From: Bryobacterales bacterium
GTDB taxonomy: Bacteria > Acidobacteriota > Terriglobia > Bryobacterales > Bryobacteraceae
DNA length: 15,243 bases
Reading direction: 5' to 3'
Assembly (NCBI GenBank): GCA_003132865.1
Contig: PKYZ01000847.1
Location: forward strand, 4,650 to 19,892
The notes under the pieces: generated by a model
Told to the model about the DNA's origin: nothing
Databases searched by the model: none
The model's input: the letters and a program-made list of their open reading frames with translations, nothing else
Part shown: one piece after another, positions 7,548-13,340 of the stretch
How positions within the stretch are numbered: position 1 is the first letter of the stretch
Layout of the letters: every line of letters begins with the position of its first letter
Program-made: the position numbers and the translations under genes

Positions 7548-7754
7548 TGCGGGGGGCTGCTGGCGCCTCGAGTCACGGATCTGCCTTTTAAAATCGGCGA
7601 TTCCGCGATCGTTATTCTCAGGTCGCTCCCGGTGCTTCAGTGCCGGCAGTGCGGCGGCGCGGACTTGGAACAGACAACCATGTCACGGGTGGATCAACTT
7701 CTCGCCGGCGTAAATGGATCCGCGGAACTGGAAGTCATCCGATATGCGGTCTGA
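7548..7754 (+). pseudogene. Decayed YgiT-type zinc-finger (antitoxin-like) protein fragment
   Basis: The frame ending with TGA 7752-7754 reads CGGLLAPRVTDLPFKIGDS, then AIVILRSLPVLQCRQCGGAD, and ends in MSRVDQLLAGVNGSAELEVIRYAV. The VTDLPFK, LPVLQC..C and ELEVIRYA blocks match the YgiT/MqsA-type small zinc-finger proteins that often act as antitoxins. The usual first CxxC is reduced to a single Cys, and no ATG, GTG or TTG is in frame upstream. A run of six G (7551-7556) sits at the break: with one G fewer, TTG at 7547 would open a 68-codon frame (MRGLLAPRV...). So it is either a truncated relic or a frameshifted short gene. No toxin partner is visible beside it. Confidence 0.6.
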
Positions 7755-8052
7755 CCAGGTTATTCTGGCAGAGCGGGGCTAGCGAGAGTCTGGGAGCTCG
7801 TGTTGATTGACTCGAGACTCAAATAGCTGATTGCGTGCCGGTTTGGCAGCCGCGCCGTTTTCCGCCCTGGCGAGTAGGACAATGCGTTACGCGTTGGGAG
7901 GACAGGATGAGAGGCCGACGAATACCTGAGTTGGGCAAAGTTGGGTCACCCGATTTCCCGCTTCACAAATTCCCAGCAGCCGGCACTTGCTGCGACGATC
8001 GCGCCGCCGACGGCTACGGCGGTGATTCGATCCTTCCCTGCGCACACCTCGG
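7755..8052. other. Intergenic stretch with no recognised gene
   Basis: About 300 bp between the YgiT-type relic and the CHAT-tail relic. An open frame from ATG 7835 runs through it into the TPR tail, but its first ~75 residues are Arg/Pro/Cys-rich with no recognisable domain and no ribosome site, so I do not treat them as real coding. A faint resemblance to the CHAT gene around CCGGCAC (7980 region versus ~12650) is too weak to extend the duplication. Confidence 0.5.
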
Positions 8053-8389
8053 AAGCTTGGAAATAACGCCGTCTGATGCCGTCGACCAGTTAGCGGTGAT
8101 CCACAACCAGTTGGGCAATATCTATGACGACGCCAGCGACCACGACCGCGCCCGAAGCCATTACAGCGAGGCGATCCGCCTGCGAGAGGCACAAGGCAAT
8201 CTCTACGCCGCTGCACAGGCCCGCTACAACCTCGCCATCGCGCTGAGGAAAGCTGGCAGCTTCGCAGACGCCCGGGAATACGCCGAAGCCGCATTACGCG
8301 ATTACCAGACCTACGGTCCGGGTGCTGCGAACGAAGTCCAGGAGACGCTCGCCCTGATCTCCGCCATCGCCAAAGCTGCCACCGCCTAA
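8053..8389 (+). pseudogene. TPR tail of a second CHAT/NB-ARC/TPR protein
   Basis: From about 8053 to the TAA at 8387-8389 the sequence encodes ~107 residues that align without gaps to the last 107 residues of the 1143-residue CHAT protein (by hand about 68 identities, 64%). Shared blocks are HYSE.IRL.E.QG.LY, EA..YAE.ALR and LALIS.IAKAATA at the very C-terminus. Two TPR hairpins are recognisable (DHDRARSHYSEAIRLREAQG and SFADAREYAEAALRDYQTYG). The rest of the gene (CHAT, ATPase, winged helix, early TPR) is absent upstream, so this is a 5'-truncated paralogue. The frame is open back to ATG 7835, but that part has no homology I can see. The tail has no frameshift or stop despite the divergence, so truncation may be recent. 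Confidence 0.75.
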
Positions 8390-8407
8390 CCCTCAGCCCA
8401 CCCGTCG

Positions 8408-8413
8408 TATAAT
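8408..8413 (+). promoter_or_regulatory. Duplicated korA promoter (-10, copy 1)
   Basis: TATAAT in the context CGTCGTATAATATA, as at 13098 before the intact korA. It is followed by a ~50-nt leader and an AAGGA site (8452-8456) 9 nt before the ATG at 8466. The leader differs from copy 2 by small indels. Confidence 0.55.
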
Positions 8414-8465
8414 ATATAAGAAGCGTAGTGAACAGGGTCACCACCCCAAACAAGGACTCCTATAG

Positions 8466-8657
8466 ATGTCAACGCTAGAAGTATCGCCGGCGGAGCCGCG
8501 CGTTAGCGGCCCCGGCCATACCGTAGTCAACGATTTCTCCATACAAATCGCCACAGTCAACGGATCCGGCAGCCAGACCGCCAACACCGTCCTGATGCGT
8601 TCCATTTTCCAGATGGGCGTGCCGGTTTCCGGCAAGAACATGTTTCCATCCAATTAG
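8466..8657 (+). pseudogene. korA 5' fragment (first 63 codons, truncated duplicate)
   Basis: The frame from ATG 8466 encodes 63 residues identical to residues 1-63 of the intact 2-oxoacid:ferredoxin oxidoreductase alpha subunit at 13152 (opening MSTLEVSPAEPRVSG, ending SGKNMFPSN), then meets TAG at once. Over the 189 shared bases I count three differences (Pro, Ile and Ser codons), all synonymous. The break is after AAT at 8654; the next bases belong to the end of the convergent gene X, whose TAA stop overlaps. Only the start of the gamma domain (binding-fold strand and GSGSQTAN loop) is encoded, so no enzyme activity is expected. Promoter and Shine-Dalgarno site are retained, so a 63-residue peptide could be made. 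Confidence 0.85.
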
Positions 8658-9316
8658 TGGTTGGTGGGCGGAGGTGGCTTCAATTCGTCGCGTAACGCTT
8701 CGACAGCGGCCGTGAGCACCACCGGACCGACCACGTTGAGAATGTGCAAACCGAGGATGCGCACCTTGATGGCATCGTCGACCTCGTCGGCGGTCAACAG
8801 ATCAATGGCCCGCAGGAATTTGGTTTGCTCCTCTTCCGGCACGTTCTGCATCAGGGCGAGGCCATAGGGCACCAATCCTTGCTCAGCCTTCCGGTAGTCG
8901 ATGCCCTCCATGAGCTTGGCGACCGCCATGCTCCGTGCCCTGGCGCGCACGCGATCCACCTCGCGATCGGCCGCATCGCGGAAGATTTGCAGGAAGCTGC
9001 CGGGACCTACGCCGATGTCGCGATCGCCGGCGCGCACCATGAAGAGCGAGGTGCGGAACAGGGCCATGGCGCCCACTCCACCCACCAACACCTGGGTCCA
9101 GCGCTGGCTGGCGCCCGTGGCGTTGAATGTCCAGCCATAGCCTCGGATCAACGCCAGCGCCAGGACCGACGCAGTCACGTTCAAGGCGACATAGACCAGC
9201 GCCGGCCGGGTATAAAGGGCTGCGTGGGGAGCGTCGCGATAGCGCGAAACCAGTTCGGCCCCGCCAACCAGCGCTCCGAGCAGCGCCACTGCCACGAAAT
9301 CGAAAACTTCTGGCAT
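8654..9316 (-). CDS. Small membrane protein X of the CHAT module
   Basis: A 220-residue protein of unknown family. Three hydrophobic helices are visible in the N-terminal half: roughly residues 5-23 (FVAVALLGALVGGAEL), 38-60 (ALVYVALNVTASVLALALI) and 73-94 (VLVGGVGAMALFRTSLFMV). A charged, helical, probably cytoplasmic part follows (EVDRVRARARSMAVAKLMEG, PEEEQTKFLRAIDLLTADEV), then another hydrophobic stretch (ILGLHILNVVGPVVLTAAVE) and a KPPPPTNH tail. The start ATG (9316-9314) is 6 bp after the stop of gene Y, so Y and X form an operon diverging from the CHAT protease gene. That context makes it a candidate target, membrane anchor or effector of the CHAT protein (inference). It does not resemble a bacterial gasdermin. 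Its stop overlaps the korA stub's stop. Confidence 0.75.
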   Translation of the reverse strand: MPEVFDFVAVALLGALVGGAELVSRYRDAPHAALYTRPALVYVALNVTASVLALALIRGYGWTFNATGASQRWTQVLVGGVGAMALFRTSLFMVRAGDRDIGVGPGSFLQIFRDAADREVDRVRARARSMAVAKLMEGIDYRKAEQGLVPYGLALMQNVPEEEQTKFLRAIDLLTADEVDDAIKVRILGLHILNVVGPVVLTAAVEALRDELKPPPPTNH

Positions 9317-9322
9317 TGCGGG

Positions 9323-9637
9323 CTACGCCGGCTCTGCGAGCGACGCCACTTCGGTTCCCAGCTTGGTCAACTGCGCCGACTCGGCGCCGGGGGCGCCAAC
9401 GAGGGCAATATAGTCGGAATCTCGCAAACGCTTGATGGCCTCGGCGAAACTGGTAAAGCTCATGCCGCTGGCGGCCTGCAAGTCCGGTAACGGCATGGAC
9501 TGCCCGGCATTCCCGGCGAGCACCGCCAGAATCGAAAGCGCCGTGCCGCCGGCGGCGGGCGCCGACTTCTTCGCTCTCTCCGCACGCTGCTTCGCCTCCA
9601 GATAAGCCGTGAAGCTTTCCGCCTTGGATTGTGGCAT
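9323..9637 (-). CDS. Small winged-helix-like protein Y of the CHAT module
   Basis: A 104-residue protein. The first ~30 residues are Lys/Ala/Glu-rich and probably helical or disordered (AYLEAKQRAERAKKSAPAA). From residue ~33 it has the order helix (TALSILAVLAGNAG), helix (LPDLQAASG), helix (SFTSFAEAIKRLRDSDYI), hairpin (ALVGAPGAESAQLTKLG) and a final helix, which is the layout of a MarR-like winged helix. It may bind DNA, or it may be a protein-interaction winged helix as found beside signalling ATPases. It is first in the Y-X operon; its ATG (9637-9635) is only 19 bp from the CHAT gene start on the other strand and 6 nt after a TATAAT box, so its mRNA is probably leaderless. Autoregulation of the divergent pair would be a natural role, but this is inference. 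Confidence 0.68.
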   Translation of the reverse strand: MPQSKAESFTAYLEAKQRAERAKKSAPAAGGTALSILAVLAGNAGQSMPLPDLQAASGMSFTSFAEAIKRLRDSDYIALVGAPGAESAQLTKLGTEVASLAEPA

Positions 9638-9656
9638 ACGTGTATTATAAGCCTGG
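9638..9656. promoter_or_regulatory. 19-bp divergent promoter gap with one shared -10 element
   Basis: The entire space between the Y and CHAT start codons is 19 bp. On the minus strand TATAAT (9649-9644) stands 6 nt before the Y ATG; on the plus strand TATTAT (9643-9648) stands 8 nt before the CHAT ATG. The two boxes overlap in TATTATA. Both -35 regions would lie inside the opposite coding sequence; I see no strong TTGACA on either side. Confidence 0.55.
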
Positions 9657-12600
9657 ATGTCTCTGCTGCGCCTGCGCCAGTTTGCGGACGGGGAAAACCG
9701 CTACCGCGTCGTGGCCGAATTCGAGAACGGCGGCGTGCGGAGGAGCGCTGAGTCCCGGTTCGAGTTACAGCTTACCGCACAGGATCAGGAAGACATTCGC
9801 TGGTACCTGGAAGATTTCCTGCAATACCCAATGGACCCGGCGCCGGCCATCGCGGCGGGCATCGAGCGGCGCATGGCGGAGATCGGCGCGGATCTGTTCA
9901 CCAAGGTGCTCGGGACTACGTCGGTCTGGCCCGAGGTCAGGCACGATCTAAGCGGTACGCGCGTCGAGATTGAGACCACGGTGAAAGATGCGACAGCGCT
10001 GCCGTGGGAACTGCTGCGCGATCCGGATGCGGACGTGCCGCTGGCGCTTCGGGTGCGAGCCTTCGTGCGGTCCACGCATGACGCCGTTGCACGGCCCAAG
10101 TTGCTGCAAAGCGCCGGCGGACCGATCCGCGTGCTGCTGGTGATCTGCCGTCCGCGCGGGCGCGACGACGTGCCGTTCCGCTCCGTCGCCCGCCGCATGC
10201 TGGAAGGCCTGCGCGGCAGCGATGCCGTGCGGCTCACCGTGCTGCGTCCGCCCACATTCGAGCGGCTGGCGCACGTACTGCGCGAGGCGCAAGCCGCGGG
10301 CGAGCCGTATCACCTGGTGCATTTCGATGGGCACGGCGTCTGGAGCGAGCACGGCTATCTGGAATTCGAAAACCGGATTCTGGGAGGTAATCGGCAACTT
10401 GTAGGTGGGTCGGCGCTCGGCAACCTGCTGGCCGAGACAGGCGTCGCCGCGCTGGTGCTGAACGCCTGCCAATCGGCCTATGCCGATCCACCCTCACAGC
10501 CCGTGACTGTTGCGCCGGACAACCCGCACCAGGAAACCCGCGCTTACGGCTCGCTGGCCCAGGAGATCATGGGCGCGGGCGCGGCGGGCGTAGTGGCCAT
10601 GCGCTACAACGTCTTCGTGGATACCGCCGCGCAGTTCATGGCGGAGCTGTACGGACGCCTCGCGCAGGGCGACGCGCTTGGCGAGGCGGCGAGCTTTGCA
10701 CGCAAGCAGTTGCACGATCAGCCGTTGCGCGGCATCGCCTTCGACCCGCGGCCCCTCCAGGATTGGATGGTGCCGGTAGTCTTCGAGGCGGAGCCGGTGG
10801 CGTTGTTTCCGCGGCGTGCGGTGACGGGTGGGCTGACGCTGAAGCTCGACAAGGCCGGCACCGAAGGCGAAAAGAACCTGCCGCCGAGTCCGGATGCCGG
10901 CTTCGTCGGGCGCGACGAGACACTGCTGGCGCTCGATCGTGCCTTCGATGAACACGCCATCGTGCTGCTGCACGCTTATGCGGGCAGCGGCAAGACTGCA
11001 GCCGCGGCCGAGTTCGCCCGCTGGTATCGCGAGACCGGCGGTATTGAAGGGCCGGGGCTATTTACATCATTTGAGCAATACCAGCCGCTGGCGCGCGTAC
11101 TCGATCAGTTCGGGCAGGCAACAGGGAAAGTGCTTGAGCAGAGGGGAGTGCATTGGCTGGCGCTCGGTGATGCAACGCGGCGCGACATCGCGTTGCAAGT
11201 GATGCGGCAAGTTCCGCTGCTGTGGATCTGGGATAATGTGGAGCCGGTCGCTGGCTTTCCAAGGGGCAGCGAATCGAAGTGGAACGTACAGGAGCAGCGC
11301 GAACTAGCGGATTTCTTGCGGTCGGCGCGCGAGACCAAGGCAAAGTTCCTGCTCACCTCTCGGCGTGAAGAGAGTGGCTGGCTGGGCGATCTGCCCGCGC
11401 GCATCACGCTACCGCCCATGCCATTTCTGGAGCGGCTAGAACTGGCGCGGGCGCTGGCTTCTAAGCGCGAAAGGCGCTTGATGGAAGTTGAAGACTGGCG
11501 GCCTCTCCTGAGCTTCGCTCAGGGTAACCCAATGGCGATCACGGCCCTTGTGCGCCAAGCGTTGCGCGACGGCCTCCGCACCCGCGATCAGGTGGAGGGG
11601 TTCGTTTCACGGCTGCGCGCGGGTGAGGCGGCGTTCGACGATGAAGCGACGGAGGGGCGGACGCGGTCTCTGGCGGCGTCGCTCAACTATGGCTTCGAGC
11701 ATGCCTTTAGCGAAGCGGAGCGAAAACAGTTGGCGCTGCTGCATCTGTGCCAGGGATTTGTGCAGGTGGCCACACTGCGCCGCATGGCGGGCATCTCGCG
11801 CGAAGACGGAATCCAGTTGCTGGACCGCGCGGCAGAGGCTGGGCTGGTCACTGCCCACGGCGGCGGATACTATTCAATCCATCCGGCGCTGCCGTGGTTC
11901 TTCCGCGGGTTGTTCGAGTTGCACGATACGGAGGCCCGGGAGCGTGCAACGCGTGCTTACGTCGAGGCGATGAGCTCCTGGGGGGAAGGCTACCTCCGGT
12001 GGTATGACGAAGGCAACCCGCTGGTAATTGGCGCATTGCGGGGCGAAGAGCCGAACCTGCTACATGCCCGTGCTTTGGCTATGCGGCATAGTTGGTGGCC
12101 GGAGGTGATCGGCACGATGCGGGGCTTACAGACACTCTATGGTCACACTGGCCGCAGAGCGGAATGGTCACGCCTGGTCGAGGAGATCGTGTCGCACTTC
12201 GTCGACCCAGGTACGGAGGGGCCGCTGACAGGCCGCGAGGACGATTGGGGCCAGGTCACCGAATTCCGCGTCCGGCTTGCGCTTGATGCACGGAAGTGGG
12301 ACGACGCGGAGCGCCTGGAACGGATCTGCGTCGATTGGGACCGTCGGCGTGCTCGGGAGGAAGATCGCAACAGTATTCGGACTCTGGCTGTCTCGCTGCA
12401 CCTGCTTGGCGAGATCCAGCGCGAAATGGGCAGGCCGGAGTGCGTGGGTGCGTACCAGGAGAGCCTAAACTTGGCGCTGCGAATCGAGGATCGCTTAGCG
12501 GCCGCCACGGCCGCCTTTAACTTGGGCCATGCCTATACGCAACTGCCCGCACTCCGTAATCTGGACGAAGCTGAGCGGTGGTATCGCAAGAGCCTGGAAC

Positions 12601-13088
12601 TAACGCCTGCTCGCCAGCGTATGTCCCGGGCGCGCTGCCTCAGCCAATTAGCCGGCACCGCTTTCGAGCGATTCGAGGAGGCGCGCGCGGCGCAGAAACC
12701 GGAACTCGAACTCCTCCGGTACCTCAATGAGGCTCTTCACGGGTACGGCGAAGCTCTGGGGATGACGCCGCCTGACGCAGTCCACCAGTTAGCAACGATT
12801 CACTGTTTGTTGGGCGTCGTATACCGCGCCGCGAGAGACGTCGGTCGTGCCCGGTACCATTACAGCGAGTCGATCCGACTCTACGAAACACAAGGCGATC
12901 TCTACGGCGCTGCGCAGACCCGGTACAACGTCGCCGTCACACTGATGGACGTCGCCCGCTTTGACGAGGCCCGGAAATACGCCGAAACCGCCCTTCGGGG
13001 TTTCCAAACCTACGGTGCCGGCGCCGCGGACATGGTCGACAAAACGCTCGCGCTGATCTCCCGCATCGCCAAAGCCGCCACCGCCTAG
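9657..13088 (+). CDS. CHAT protease / NB-ARC (STAND) ATPase / TPR protein
   Basis: A 1143-residue multidomain protein. Residues ~95-370 form a CHAT (caspase-like) cysteine protease: LPWELLRD lead-in, catalytic His in HFDGHG (H226) and catalytic Cys in LNACQSA (C271). Residues ~420-700 form a STAND/NB-ARC ATPase: FVGRDE, P-loop AYAGSGKT (K446), Walker B LLWIWDN (D526), LTSRREE sensor-like motif and the GLPL-like GNPMAI. A winged helix follows, with the MHD-like SIHPALP (H742). The C-terminus (from ~880) is TPR repeats, e.g. EAERWYRKSLEL and DEARKYAETALRGFQTYG. By analogy with NLR-like proteins and with TPR-CHAT of Craspase, the TPRs would sense a trigger, the ATPase oligomerise and CHAT cleave a partner. 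The divergent Y and X genes are the obvious candidate partners. ATG 9657 has no Shine-Dalgarno site but a -10 box 8 nt upstream. The stop is 10 bp before the korA -10. Confidence 0.9.
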   Translation: MSLLRLRQFADGENRYRVVAEFENGGVRRSAESRFELQLTAQDQEDIRWYLEDFLQYPMDPAPAIAAGIERRMAEIGADLFTKVLGTTSVWPEVRHDLSGTRVEIETTVKDATALPWELLRDPDADVPLALRVRAFVRSTHDAVARPKLLQSAGGPIRVLLVICRPRGRDDVPFRSVARRMLEGLRGSDAVRLTVLRPPTFERLAHVLREAQAAGEPYHLVHFDGHGVWSEHGYLEFENRILGGNRQLVGGSALGNLLAETGVAALVLNACQSAYADPPSQPVTVAPDNPHQETRAYGSLAQEIMGAGAAGVVAMRYNVFVDTAAQFMAELYGRLAQGDALGEAASFARKQLHDQPLRGIAFDPRPLQDWMVPVVFEAEPVALFPRRAVTGGLTLKLDKAGTEGEKNLPPSPDAGFVGRDETLLALDRAFDEHAIVLLHAYAGSGKTAAAAEFARWYRETGGIEGPGLFTSFEQYQPLARVLDQFGQATGKVLEQRGVHWLALGDATRRDIALQVMRQVPLLWIWDNVEPVAGFPRGSESKWNVQEQRELADFLRSARETKAKFLLTSRREESGWLGDLPARITLPPMPFLERLELARALASKRERRLMEVEDWRPLLSFAQGNPMAITALVRQALRDGLRTRDQVEGFVSRLRAGEAAFDDEATEGRTRSLAASLNYGFEHAFSEAERKQLALLHLCQGFVQVATLRRMAGISREDGIQLLDRAAEAGLVTAHGGGYYSIHPALPWFFRGLFELHDTEARERATRAYVEAMSSWGEGYLRWYDEGNPLVIGALRGEEPNLLHARALAMRHSWWPEVIGTMRGLQTLYGHTGRRAEWSRLVEEIVSHFVDPGTEGPLTGREDDWGQVTEFRVRLALDARKWDDAERLERICVDWDRRRAREEDRNSIRTLAVSLHLLGEIQREMGRPECVGAYQESLNLALRIEDRLAAATAAFNLGHAYTQLPALRNLDEAERWYRKSLELTPARQRMSRARCLSQLAGTAFERFEEARAAQKPELELLRYLNEALHGYGEALGMTPPDAVHQLATIHCLLGVVYRAARDVGRARYHYSESIRLYETQGDLYGAAQTRYNVAVTLMDVARFDEARKYAETALRGFQTYGAGAADMVDKTLALISRIAKAATA

Positions 13089-13340
13089 CACCCGTCGTAT
13101 AATATAGAAGCGTAGTGAAAGGGTCACCACCCCAAATAAGGACTCCTATAGATGTCAACGCTAGAAGTATCGCCGGCGGAGCCGCGCGTTAGCGGCCCTG
13201 GCCATACCGTAGTCAACGATTTCTCCATTCAAATCGCCACAGTCAACGGATCGGGCAGCCAGACCGCCAACACCGTCCTGATGCGTTCCATTTTCCAGAT
13301 GGGCGTGCCGGTTTCCGGCAAGAACATGTTTCCATCCAAT
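12752..13340 (+). repeat. Direct repeat copy 2: CHAT tail, korA promoter, korA codons 1-63
   Basis: Counterpart of 8053-8654, here in intact genes: the last ~107 codons of the CHAT gene, the 63-bp spacer and the first 63 codons of korA. The two copies flank the X-Y-CHAT module as direct repeats. Confidence 0.85.
13098..13151 (+). promoter_or_regulatory. korA promoter -10 and leader with ribosome-binding site
   Basis: TATAAT at 13098-13103 begins 10 bp after the CHAT stop codon, predicting a start near 13110 and a ~42-nt leader. AAGGA (13138-13142) lies 9 nt before the ATG, so this gene, unlike several neighbours, uses a normal leader. GTGA-AAGGG-TCAC could form a small hairpin; copy 1 keeps the GTGA/TCAC arms with a changed loop. 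No clear -35 is seen. Confidence 0.6.

Larger units (their letters stand above)
8053..8654 (+). repeat. Direct repeat copy 1: CHAT tail, korA promoter, korA codons 1-63
   Basis: This block matches 12752-13340 in order and orientation. Similarity is moderate in the TPR-coding part, high with a few indels in the leader, and about 98% in the korA part. It ends abruptly at codon 63 of korA. Confidence 0.85.

Noticed and set aside
7760..7850. tRNA-like stretch (GGCAGAGCGGGGC...) as an attachment site
   Set aside because: No TPsiC-loop sequence (GTTCGA) and no cloverleaf stems could be matched; the AGTCT/AGACT inverted repeat is too short.
7835..8052. N-terminal ~75 codons of the open frame leading into the CHAT tail
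   Set aside because: Arg/Pro/Cys-rich, no recognised domain, no ribosome site, and no counterpart in the intact CHAT protein; probably a chance extension of the open frame.
8654..9316. Gene X as a bacterial gasdermin next to a caspase-like protease
   Set aside because: Gasdermins are mainly beta-sheet with no N-terminal multi-TM region; X has three clear hydrophobic helices and a helical charged domain.
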